Source: Azospira restricta (GTDB lineage: Bacteria; Pseudomonadota; Gammaproteobacteria; Burkholderiales; Rhodocyclaceae). From it: DNA of 64,000 nucleotides. Below are positions 41,586 to 49,140 of this stretch, one piece after another. Position 1 is the stretch's first letter. Every line of letters starts with the position of its first letter. The notes under the pieces were generated by a model. The model was given only the letters and a program-made list of their open reading frames with translations. It made no database searches and was not told where the DNA came from. The translations under genes and the position numbers were made by a program. The stretch covers positions 3,233,501 to 3,297,500 of the forward strand of contig NZ_CP064781.1 of the NCBI RefSeq assembly GCF_016858125.1, written 5' to 3'.

Positions 41586-42395
41586 ATGGAAAACCCGCTG
41601 GGCTTCGCCCACTTTCTTGCCCACACCGACGCCGTCGCTCGCGTCGTCCTCGTGCTGATGCTGATCGCTTCGATCGGCACCTGGTACCTGATCGTCACCA
41701 AGGGAATCCAGGGCCTGCGCATGAAGCGGCGCAGCAACGCGTTTCTCGCCGCCTTCTGGGAGGCGCCCAATCTCGAAGCGGTCGCCGCGCGCATTCGCGA
41801 GAACGGCACCACCGAACCCTTCTCGCACCTCGTGCACCACGGATTCACCGCGATCGAGCAGCAGAACCGCCATGCCGGCGGCAACGGCCGCACCGCACTG
41901 GTCAACGCCGGGGCGCCGGAGGAACTGCTCACCCGTGCGCTGAAACGCGCGATCGACGAAGACAAGGCGCACCTGGAGTTCGGCCAGACCTTCCTCGCCA
42001 CGGTCGCCTCGGCCGCCCCCTTCGTCGGCCTGTTCGGTACCGTCTGGGGCATCTACCATGCGCTGATCGCCATCGGCATGTCCGGCCAGGGCACGCTCGA
42101 CAAGGTCGCCGGCCCGGTCGGCGAGGCGCTGATCATGACCGGCATCGGTCTCGCCGTCGCCATCCCGGCGGCGGTCGCCTACAACCACTTCGCCCGCGCC
42201 AACCGCAACACGCTGTCGCAGCTCAACTCGTTCGCCTACGACGTGTTCGCCTTCCTCGCCACCGGCGTCAAGACCTCGCCGATGCTGACCGACGCCCGCG
42301 CGACCAGCGAGAAGGTGATCGCGATGGCCCGCGCCCAGGGCGTGTCGGCCGGCGATGCGCGCGTGCCGGGTCATCCCGGCATCGCCGTGCGCTGA
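41586..42395 (+). CDS. exbB: Biopolymer transport protein ExbB
   Basis: 269 residues, MotA/TolQ/ExbB family. Three membrane helices: about 18-38, 130-155 (TFLATVASAAPFVGLFGTVWGIYHAL) and 175-200 (EALIMTGIGLAVAIPAAVAYN). It forms the proton channel pentamer with ExbD that energises TonB. The long C-terminal tail is hydrophilic. It sits directly between tonB and exbD. Confidence 0.95.
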   Translation: MENPLGFAHFLAHTDAVARVVLVLMLIASIGTWYLIVTKGIQGLRMKRRSNAFLAAFWEAPNLEAVAARIRENGTTEPFSHLVHHGFTAIEQQNRHAGGNGRTALVNAGAPEELLTRALKRAIDEDKAHLEFGQTFLATVASAAPFVGLFGTVWGIYHALIAIGMSGQGTLDKVAGPVGEALIMTGIGLAVAIPAAVAYNHFARANRNTLSQLNSFAYDVFAFLATGVKTSPMLTDARATSEKVIAMARAQGVSAGDARVPGHPGIAVR

Positions 42396-42407
42396 GGAGG
42401 GACGGAG

Positions 42408-42833
42408 ATGGCCTTCGCCAGCATGGATTCCGGCGACGACGACGCGCCGCTGACCGAAATCAACATGGTGCCGCTGATCGACGTGATGCTGGTGCTGCTG
42501 ATCATTTTCATCGTCACCGCGCCGCTGCTGACGCATGCGGTCAAGGTCGAGCTGCCCAAGGCCTCGTCCTCGGCCAACCAGACCAAGCCCGAGAACGTGC
42601 AACTGGCGATCGACGCCGCCAGCCAGATTTTCTGGAACGGCGAGGCGGTGGACGCCAGCGAGTTCGACCGCCGCCTGCAGGCGGCGAGCGCGCTGCAGCC
42701 GCAGCCCGAGCTGCACATCCGCGCCGAGCGGACGACGCCTTACGAAAAGGTCGCGCAGGTCATGTCGGAGGCCGCGAAGAACGGCCTGACACGGATCGGC
42801 TTCGTCACCGATCCGTCGGCCGCCGCGCACTGA
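42408..42833 (+). CDS. exbD: Biopolymer transport protein ExbD
   Basis: 141 residues. One membrane helix near the N-terminus with the essential Asp in INMVPLIDVMLVLLIIFIVTAPLLT, then a periplasmic domain ending QVMSEAAKNGLTRIGFVTD. It works with ExbB. It is the last gene of the TonB set, and ftrA follows 35 bases later, so read-through is likely. Confidence 0.95.
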   Translation: MAFASMDSGDDDAPLTEINMVPLIDVMLVLLIIFIVTAPLLTHAVKVELPKASSSANQTKPENVQLAIDAASQIFWNGEAVDASEFDRRLQAASALQPQPELHIRAERTTPYEKVAQVMSEAAKNGLTRIGFVTDPSAAAH

Positions 42834-42868
42834 ACAGTTTTTTTCATCACAAAAAGGGAGAGTCACCA

Positions 42869-43414
42869 ATGTTGTCCACCAAGAAAATCATCGCCTCGCT
42901 GCTGCTGTCGGCGGCCCTGTCCGCCCCGGCGCTGGCGCTCGAATACCCGATCGGCGTGCCGCAGAACAAGGCCGGCATGGAGATCGCCGCGGTCTACCTG
43001 CAGCCGGTCGAGATGGAGCCGGAAGGCTTCATGCGCAAGGCGTCCGAATCCGACATCCACATCGAGGCCGACATCCACGCGCTCGCCAACAACCCGAACG
43101 GCTTCGAGGAAGGCGCCTGGATTCCGTACCTGGTGGTCAAGTACGAAGTGAGCAAGATCGGCGCCGACTACAAGGTCGCCGGCGAGTTCATGCCGATGGT
43201 CGCCAACGACGGCCCGCACTACGGCGACAACATCAAGCTCGCCGGCCCGGGCAAGTACAAGGTGAAGTACACGATCCTGCCGCCGTCGGAGAACAAGCAC
43301 GCCCACTTCGGCCGCCACACCGACCGCGCCACCGGCGTCCGCCCGTGGTTCAAGCCGTTCGAGGTCGAGTACGAATTCACCTACGTCGGCATCGGCAAGA
43401 AGGGCGGGTACTGA
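42869..43414 (+). CDS. ftrA: Periplasmic iron-binding protein (P19/FetP/FtrA family)
   Basis: 181 residues. A Sec signal (IASLLLSAALSAPALA) is followed by EYPIGVPQNKAGMEIAAVYLQPVEM, DIHIEADIHA, PYLVVKYEVSK, FMPMVANDGPHYGDNIKL and HAHFGRHTD. The Met and His residues of these stretches are the Cu/Fe ligands in P19 and FetP. It should hold ferrous iron, with copper as cofactor, for the permease FtrC. ftrA heads the FtrABCD genes, although a porin gene comes between ftrA and ftrB here. Confidence 0.93.
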   Translation: MLSTKKIIASLLLSAALSAPALALEYPIGVPQNKAGMEIAAVYLQPVEMEPEGFMRKASESDIHIEADIHALANNPNGFEEGAWIPYLVVKYEVSKIGADYKVAGEFMPMVANDGPHYGDNIKLAGPGKYKVKYTILPPSENKHAHFGRHTDRATGVRPWFKPFEVEYEFTYVGIGKKGGY

Positions 43415-43416
43415 TC

Positions 43417-44940
43417 ATGCGCACCCGGGTATTGGTCGCCGCGCTCGCCGCGGCGGGACTGTGTTCGCCCGCGCTCGCCGCCAAGGCGGCACCGGCGAAG
43501 GGGACGAAGGCCGAGCCGGTGAAGGTCGCGACGGCCGACGCGGCGCTGCTGGAAAAGCTGGCGGCGCGGCTGGAGAAGCTCGAAGCGCGCAACGCCGAGC
43601 TGGAAAAGGAGGTGAAGACGCTGAAGAGCGACAACGAGAAGATCGTCAGCGGCCTCGACAGCGACCGCATCTCGCAGTACGAGCCGGAGCTGACCGCACG
43701 CCTGAAGGCGGTCGAGAAGGACACGCTGGAGATGAAGAAGTCGGCCAAGGTGATCGAGGCGCTCGACGGCGTCAAGGCCGGCGCCAGCCTGACGATGGTC
43801 GCGCAGAAGCCGGCCGGCCTGCCCGCCGGCACCCGCGACAACAACGGCCGGCTCAGCTACCGCGCCGACGTCGAGGTCGAGCTGCCGCTGGCGCCGATCG
43901 GCGACATCGAGCAGAAACTGTTCGGCCATTTCCGCCTCGGCCAGGGCTTCGGCGCAAACGAGCCGCTCGGCAACATCGGCGCCTTCAGCCCGGCGAACGG
44001 CACCGCCTTCCGCATCGGCGGCGTCGACGACGACAACTCGTCGGCGCTGCTCGCGCAGGCCTGGTACCAGGCGAGCATCCCGCTGCCCTACGGCGGCTTC
44101 AAGCCGCACTCGCGCGAGAAGCTGGAGCTGACCTTCGGCAAGATCGACCTGTTCGGCTTCTTCGACCAGAACGAGGTCGCCGGCGACGAGGCGACGCAGT
44201 TCCTGAACACGATGCTGGTGCACAACCCGCTGCTCGACGCCGGCGGCGAGGTCGCCCCCGACGGCAACGGCTTCCAGCCGGGCTTCATCGCCGCCTACGT
44301 GAACGAGACGAACAAGGCCGAGCCGTGGCGCGTCTCGCTCGGCTACTTCGGCGCCGGCGAACGCGGGGCGAGCTTCGGCCGCAGCTTCAACTCGCCGCTG
44401 ACGATCGCGCAGGCGGAGAAGCAGCTGAAGCTGTTCGGCGGCCTCACCGGCAACTACCGCGCCTATGTCTGGCACCGCAGCCGCGCCACCGAGCTCGACG
44501 GCGTCACCGAGAAGAACCACACCGGCTTCGGCCTCTCCGCCGACCAGCGCATCGGCGACGGCGTAAACGTCTTCGCCCGCTTCGGCAAGCTGGCCAAGGG
44601 CGAGCTCGCCTTCGACCGCGCGCTCGCGCTCGGTGCCGAGATCAGCGGCAACTACTGGGGCCGCGGCGGCGACGCGCTGGGCTTCGGCGGCGCCTGGATG
44701 AAGGCCAGCGACGACTTCCGCCGCGCCGGCGGCACCGTCGACCTGACCGGCGACGGCGTCACCGCGGTGTCCGCCTACGCCCCGTCGGGCGCCGAGAAGC
44801 TGGCGGAGATCTACTACCGCTACCGCGTCTCGCCGCAGTTCCACCTGACCCCGGACTTCCAGTGGATCGGCCGCCCCGGCGCCAATCCGGATGCGAAGGC
44901 GGTGAAGGTGGTCGGCGTCCGCGCCAACGTCGCCTTCTGA
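43417..44940 (+). CDS. Outer-membrane porin with N-terminal coiled coil, in the ftr operon
   Basis: 507 residues. Sec signal (VLVAALAAAGLCSPALA), a coiled coil (about 44-80: ALLEKLAARLEKLEARNAELEKEVKTLKSDNEK), then a beta-rich barrel ending in an aromatic strand (VVGVRANVAF, terminal Phe). Strand patterns such as SYRADVEVELPLAPIG, YNETN and KLELTFGKIDLFGFFDQN fit OprB-like carbohydrate-selective porins. The coiled coil may contact peptidoglycan. The position two bases after ftrA and before ftrB suggests it admits iron or a chelate to this importer. That link is inference. Confidence 0.82.
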   Translation: MRTRVLVAALAAAGLCSPALAAKAAPAKGTKAEPVKVATADAALLEKLAARLEKLEARNAELEKEVKTLKSDNEKIVSGLDSDRISQYEPELTARLKAVEKDTLEMKKSAKVIEALDGVKAGASLTMVAQKPAGLPAGTRDNNGRLSYRADVEVELPLAPIGDIEQKLFGHFRLGQGFGANEPLGNIGAFSPANGTAFRIGGVDDDNSSALLAQAWYQASIPLPYGGFKPHSREKLELTFGKIDLFGFFDQNEVAGDEATQFLNTMLVHNPLLDAGGEVAPDGNGFQPGFIAAYVNETNKAEPWRVSLGYFGAGERGASFGRSFNSPLTIAQAEKQLKLFGGLTGNYRAYVWHRSRATELDGVTEKNHTGFGLSADQRIGDGVNVFARFGKLAKGELAFDRALALGAEISGNYWGRGGDALGFGGAWMKASDDFRRAGGTVDLTGDGVTAVSAYAPSGAEKLAEIYYRYRVSPQFHLTPDFQWIGRPGANPDAKAVKVVGVRANVAF

Positions 44941-44951
44941 CGGAGGACACG

Positions 44952-45362
44952 ATGCCCGCCCTACCCCTCGATTTCGCCCGCGGCACGTTCACCCGCCTGC
45001 ACCGGCGGCTGCTCGCCAGCGACTGGGCGCCGATCGGCGCCGCCGCACTGGTGCTGCTGGCGTCGATCTGCTGGACGCCGCCGGCCCGCGCCGACGACAT
45101 GCCGACCATCGAGCTGTTGATGAAGGACGGCCGCCTCCATCCGGAAGCGCTGGAGGTGCCGGCGAACACCCGCTTCCGGCTGCGGGTGAGGAACGAGGGG
45201 CCGGGCGCCGCCGAGTTCGAGAGCCTGGAACTCCGGAAGGAACTGGTGCTCGCCCCCGGCGTCACGCGCAACCTCGTGTTCGCGCCGATGAAGCCGGGCA
45301 GCTACAAGTTCTTCGACGAGTTCCACCCGGACACGGCGCAGGGGCGGATCGTCGCCAAGTAG
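44952..45362 (+). CDS. ftrB: Periplasmic cupredoxin-like iron oxidase component FtrB
   Basis: 136 residues. A signal or anchor helix (IGAAALVLLASICWTPPARA) is followed by a cupredoxin-like beta domain: TIELLMKDGRLHPEALEVPANTRFRLRVRNEGPGAAEFESLELRKEL and the end PGSYKFFDEFHPDTAQGRI. In FtrABCD the FtrB cupredoxin is proposed to oxidise iron before entry through FtrC. Only some of the classical type-1 copper ligands are visible, so redox activity is likely but not proven. Confidence 0.9.
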   Translation: MPALPLDFARGTFTRLHRRLLASDWAPIGAAALVLLASICWTPPARADDMPTIELLMKDGRLHPEALEVPANTRFRLRVRNEGPGAAEFESLELRKELVLAPGVTRNLVFAPMKPGSYKFFDEFHPDTAQGRIVAK

Positions 45363-45484
45363 CACGGAACCCGCCCGGCCGGCGACGGCCGGGCGGAACC
45401 GCATCCGTGTGCGCAGCGAACGGACGGCGTCGACAGAACGCCCGGCGCCGCGCACGGACAACCGAAACAACGGGAGAGAGAAAA

Positions 45485-46294
45485 ATGGGTAACGCATTCT
45501 TCGTCGTCTGGCGGGAAAGCCTCGAGGCCTTCCTCGTCGTCGGCATCCTCTACGCCTGGCTGCAGGCCAACGACGATAGCGGCTACGGGCGCGGCCGGCG
45601 GGCGCTGTTCGCCGGCGTCGCCGCCGGCGTCGCGCTGGCGGCGGCGCTCGGCTGGGCGCTGGTCGGCGTCCAGGACGAACTCGCCGGCGAGGCGCTGGAC
45701 GCCTTCCAGACCGGCATGCTGCTGGTCGCCGCGGCACTGATCACGCAGATGGTGCTGTGGATGAGGAAGCACGGCCGGCAGATGCGCGCGCGGCTGCATG
45801 CCGAGCTGGCGTCGGCGAGCGAACGCTCCGGCGCCCTCGGCGTCGCCGTCGTCGCCGCGCTCGCCGTCGCCCGCGAAGGCGCCGAGACGGTGATCTTCCT
45901 CTACGGGCTGGCGCAGGAAGGCAGCCTGCAGCCGCTCTTCGCCGGCGCCGCCGCCGGCTTCGTCGCCGCCGCGCTGACCGCGTGGCTCGCCGCGCGCGGC
46001 CTGAAACTGCTCAACCTCGGCCTGTTCCTGCGCATCTCCTCGCTGCTCCTCCTGGTGCTCGCCTCGGCGCTGCTGGTCGCCGCCGCCGACCGCATGATCG
46101 GCGCCGGCTGGCTGCCGGCGCTGGTCGACCCGCTGTGGGACAGCAGCGCGCTGCTCGACGATGCCGCCGGCGCCGGCAAGCTCGTCGCCGATTTCTCCGG
46201 CTACCGCGCGCGGCCGGCGCTGAGCGTGGTGATCGCCTACGCCGCCTACTGGGCCGGCGTCGCCCTGGTCTGGCGGAGAGCTGCCCGTGGCTGA
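45485..46294 (+). CDS. ftrC: FTR1-family iron permease FtrC
   Basis: 269 residues with seven hydrophobic segments. Both REXXE iron-binding motifs are present: RESLE (about 10-14) and REGAE (about 138-142), in the first and fourth membrane helices. It moves iron through the inner membrane. It follows ftrB and overlaps ftrD by eight bases. Confidence 0.95.
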   Translation: MGNAFFVVWRESLEAFLVVGILYAWLQANDDSGYGRGRRALFAGVAAGVALAAALGWALVGVQDELAGEALDAFQTGMLLVAAALITQMVLWMRKHGRQMRARLHAELASASERSGALGVAVVAALAVAREGAETVIFLYGLAQEGSLQPLFAGAAAGFVAAALTAWLAARGLKLLNLGLFLRISSLLLLVLASALLVAAADRMIGAGWLPALVDPLWDSSALLDDAAGAGKLVADFSGYRARPALSVVIAYAAYWAGVALVWRRAARG

Positions 46295-47711
46295 GCAGCC
46301 CCTCGTCTTCCACCGGCGGCGCCCCGCCGAGCTGCCGGCCGGCCAGCCTGCCGGAACGCTGGCCAAGGCGGGCCTGTTCCTGCGCCGCCACCGCAGGCTG
46401 ATCCTGACCATCCAGTGGATGGTCGTCTGCGTTTACGCGGTCCTCGTCGTCGTCCCCGCCTTCCTGCCGCTGCCGCCGGAAAGTGCGCACCTGTGGGACA
46501 ACCTGCGCCTGTTCGCGCAGTTCGTCTTCTGGGGCATCTGGTGGCCGGGCGTGATGGTCGCCACGGTGCTGCTCGGGCGCGTCTGGTGCGGCCTCTTCTG
46601 CCCGGAGGGGTCGCTCTCCGAATGGGCCAGCCGCCACGGCCGCGGCCGGCCGCTGCCCGGCTGGCTGAAGTGGTCGGGCTGGCCCTTCGTCGCCTTCGTC
46701 GCCACCACCGTCTACGGCCAGCTGGTCAGCGTCTACGAGTACCCGCAGGCGGCGCTCCTGGTGCTCGGCGGCTCGACCGTCGCCGCCGTCGCCATCGGCC
46801 TGCTCTACGGCCGCGAGAAGCGCATCTGGTGCCGCTACCTGTGCCCGGCCTCGGGCGTCTTCGCCGTGCTGGCGAAGATCGCGCCGCTGCACTACAAGGT
46901 CGACCGCGACGCCTGGGACCGCCACAGCGGCGAAGGCAAACATTTCGAGCCGGTCAACTGCGCGCCGCTGGTCGACGTGCGGCGCATGACCAGCGCCTCC
47001 GAATGCCACGCCTGCGGCCGCTGCGCCGGGCAGCGCGACGCCGTCGCACTGGCCTTGCGCTCGCCGGCCGCCGAGGCGCTCGACCTCGCGGCGCCGGCGA
47101 AGACGGCGGACGCGGCGACACTGCTCTTCGGCGTGCTCGGCGTCGCCACCGCCGCCTTCCAGTGGACGGTCAGCCCGTGGTTCCTGAAAGCGAAGCTCGC
47201 GCTCGCCGACTGGCTGGTCGAGCGCGAGCATTTCGCGCTGCTCGACAACGAGGTGCCGTGGTGGCTGCTGACCCACTACCCGGAAGCCAACGACCTGTTC
47301 ACCTGGCTCGACGGCGCGCTGATCATCGCCTACCTGCTCGGCGGCGGCTTCCTGCTCGGCGCGCTGCTGTGGACCGGGCCGGCCCTCGCCGCGAGGCTCG
47401 TGCGCCACCCGCGCCTCGACTGGCAGCGCTTCACGCTGGCGCTGACGCCGCTCGCCGCGGCCAGCGTGATCCTCGGCCTCTCCATGCTCACGGTCACCCA
47501 CCTCAGGGCCGAACACGTCTGGCTCGGCTGGCTGCCGGCGTTCCGCGTCGCGCTGCTCGCCGGCGGCGGCCTCGCCTCGCTGTGGCTCGCGCTGCGCCTG
47601 CTCGCGGCCAGCGGCGCCGCGCGGCCGCGCCGGCTCGCCGCCGCGCTGGCGATGGCGGCGCCGGTGGCGCTGATGGCGACGATCTGGAGCCTGGTCTTCT
47701 TCGTCTGGTAA
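46287..47711 (+). CDS. ftrD: Polyferredoxin membrane protein FtrD
   Basis: 474 residues from a GTG start overlapping ftrC. Multi-pass membrane protein of the NapH/CcoG-like type. Cysteine motifs WCGLFCPEGSLSEW, WCRYLCPASGVFAVLAK and a ferredoxin-like SECHACGRCAG are present. In the Ftr system it is proposed to pass electrons from the permease side and regenerate FtrB. Several membrane helices follow the cluster region. Confidence 0.93.
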   Translation: MAEQPLVFHRRRPAELPAGQPAGTLAKAGLFLRRHRRLILTIQWMVVCVYAVLVVVPAFLPLPPESAHLWDNLRLFAQFVFWGIWWPGVMVATVLLGRVWCGLFCPEGSLSEWASRHGRGRPLPGWLKWSGWPFVAFVATTVYGQLVSVYEYPQAALLVLGGSTVAAVAIGLLYGREKRIWCRYLCPASGVFAVLAKIAPLHYKVDRDAWDRHSGEGKHFEPVNCAPLVDVRRMTSASECHACGRCAGQRDAVALALRSPAAEALDLAAPAKTADAATLLFGVLGVATAAFQWTVSPWFLKAKLALADWLVEREHFALLDNEVPWWLLTHYPEANDLFTWLDGALIIAYLLGGGFLLGALLWTGPALAARLVRHPRLDWQRFTLALTPLAAASVILGLSMLTVTHLRAEHVWLGWLPAFRVALLAGGGLASLWLALRLLAASGAARPRRLAAALAMAAPVALMATIWSLVFFVW

Positions 47712-47746
47712 GCTCGCCACCCTCGCCCAAGCCCCGCATCGAAACC

Positions 47747-48112
47747 ATGAAGAAAGCGCACCAAAACGAGCACCAGCAAGCCGCCTGGCAGTTCGTCCGC
47801 CGCCTCGCGCCGGCGCTGGCGATCGCCCACCATATCCCCGGCCGCATCCGCCTGAAGCTGCACGGCGGCGCGACCGAGATCGGCGAATTGCCGCCGCTCG
47901 ACGAAATCCGGCGCGAGCTGGAGGCGACCCGCGGCGTGAGCGCCGTGCGCGTCAACCTCCTCGCCCGCTCCTGCACCGTGGAGTACGATGCACAGATCAT
48001 TCCGCCGACGGCGTGGAATGACCTCCTGGCCGGCACGGCAAGCCCGGCCGCCGACGCGCTGGTCGGCACCCTGCGCGCGCAGTACGACGCCTGGCGCGAC
48101 CGGCAAGATTGA
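47747..48112 (+). CDS. HMA-like domain protein (ferrosome-type cluster)
   Basis: 121 residues. The core HHIPGRIRLKLHGG...LPPLDEIRRELEATRGVSAVRVNLLARSCTVEYDAQIIPPTAWNDLL has the beta-alpha-beta-beta-alpha-beta pattern of heavy-metal-associated domains but lacks the CxxC metal motif (HMA_2 type). No membrane segment. The same IPGRIR signature opens the ATPase at 49121 and the protein at 51247, so three proteins of this cluster share it. This one could dock onto, or bring iron to, the ATPase. Confidence 0.83.
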   Translation: MKKAHQNEHQQAAWQFVRRLAPALAIAHHIPGRIRLKLHGGATEIGELPPLDEIRRELEATRGVSAVRVNLLARSCTVEYDAQIIPPTAWNDLLAGTASPAADALVGTLRAQYDAWRDRQD

Positions 48113-48135
48113 TCTAGACAGCGAAAGGAGCAACG

Positions 48136-48483
48136 ATGATTCCCCTCCTCCCCTTTGCCGCCGGCCTGATCGCCGGCGGTCTGGCGGTCCGGCTGTGGCG
48201 CAGCGAGGAAACGCAGGCCGGCGTGAAGAAGGCGCAGGACACGCTGCGCTCGGCGGCGCAGTCCGGCCTGGACACGCTCCGCGAAACGGGTGCCGCCGTC
48301 CGCCAGCGCTTCGCCGGCGGCGAGTCCCCGGCTGCGGCAGCCGAGGTGACGGCGGCGGCGCCGAAGAAGAAGGCGGCGCCGCGGAAACGCAAGCCGGCGG
48401 CGGACAAGGCCGTCGCGAAAGCGGCCGCGCCCGCCGCCCCGCACAAGCGCGCGCGCAAGGCGACGACTGAGACGCCGGCATGA
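48136..48483 (+). CDS. Small membrane protein with lysine/alanine-rich tail
   Basis: 115 residues. One N-terminal membrane helix (PLLPFAAGLIAGGLAVRLW), an amphipathic stretch (GVKKAQDTLRSAAQSGLDTLRETGAAVRQRF), and a basic, histone H1-like tail (AAPKKKAAPRKRKPAADKAVAKAAA...). The tail should bind polyanions such as polyphosphate or nucleic acid. Membrane-anchored cationic proteins of this sort occur around bacterial organelles. It overlaps the next gene by four bases. No family recognised. Confidence 0.78.
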   Translation: MIPLLPFAAGLIAGGLAVRLWRSEETQAGVKKAQDTLRSAAQSGLDTLRETGAAVRQRFAGGESPAAAAEVTAAAPKKKAAPRKRKPAADKAVAKAAAPAAPHKRARKATTETPA

Positions 48484-48764
48484 AGAAGCGATCGCGCAAG
48501 GCGCGCCGCGCCGCCGGCGGCGAACTGCAGGACGGTTTCGTGCGCGGCTTCGTCGCCACCGGCCTGCTCGCCGCGCTGCGCGACGGCGCCGGCCGCAAAC
48601 AGGTGCTCTGCGCCGCGCTGCAGGGCGGCACCGCGCTCGCTGCCGCCGGCCTCGCGGTCGACGCGCTGAAGCAGCGCTCGCCGGCCGGCGCGCTGTCGGC
48701 AGTCGCCGCCGGCGCCGCCGGCCTCTATCTGATCGGGCGGCTCGCCGACGGCGAAACGCAGTGA
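48480..48764 (+). CDS. Small hydrophobic protein, 94 aa
   Basis: The basic start KKRSRKARRAAGG is followed by FVRGFVATGLLAALRDGAGRKQ and two Ala/Gly-rich hydrophobic helices (ALQGGTALAAAGLAVDAL and AGALSAVAAGAAGLYLIGRL). It looks like a two-helix membrane protein. It is translationally coupled to the Lys-rich protein. I do not recognise a family; the cluster context suggests a structural role. Confidence 0.75.
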   Translation: MKKRSRKARRAAGGELQDGFVRGFVATGLLAALRDGAGRKQVLCAALQGGTALAAAGLAVDALKQRSPAGALSAVAAGAAGLYLIGRLADGETQ

Positions 48765-48801
48765 GCGCCTGATCGAACAACGACTTTACGGGAGAAAACC
48801 A

Positions 48802-49140
48802 ATGGCCAAGAAGAAGGACAAGAAGCGCATGAAGCGCGAGATGGAAACGATGTTCGCGCAGGCGATGCTGAACGCCGGCAACGGCGGAGCGGCATTCGCC
48901 GGCAACCAGCGCGGACTGCTCGGGCGCCTGGCGACGGTGGCGCCGAACCAGCAGTTCATGCTCGGCGCGCTGCTCGGCGCGGCGGCGGTCTACGTACTCG
49001 GCGACGAGAAGCTGCGCGGCAAGCTGATGAAATCGGGAATGAACCTCTACGCCAGCATCCTCGGCGGCATCGAGGAGATCAAGGAACAGGCCGCCGACCT
49101 GCGCGCCGAAGTGGAAGCGAATGCCGGCAACACCCTCTGA
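48802..49140 (+). CDS. Small membrane protein, YtxH-like, 112 aa
   Basis: Lys/Met-rich start (AKKKDKKRMKREMETMFAQAML), then APNQQFMLGALLGAAAVYVLGDEKLRGKLMKSGMNLYASILGG with one Gly/Ala-rich membrane helix, then an amphipathic helix (IEEIKEQAADLRAEVEANA). It resembles small YtxH/gas-vesicle-type membrane proteins, but the match is loose. The end overlaps the P-type ATPase gene by 20 bases, and GGGAGAAAACC precedes its ATG. Confidence 0.75.
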   Translation: MAKKKDKKRMKREMETMFAQAMLNAGNGGAAFAGNQRGLLGRLATVAPNQQFMLGALLGAAAVYVLGDEKLRGKLMKSGMNLYASILGGIEEIKEQAADLRAEVEANAGNTL

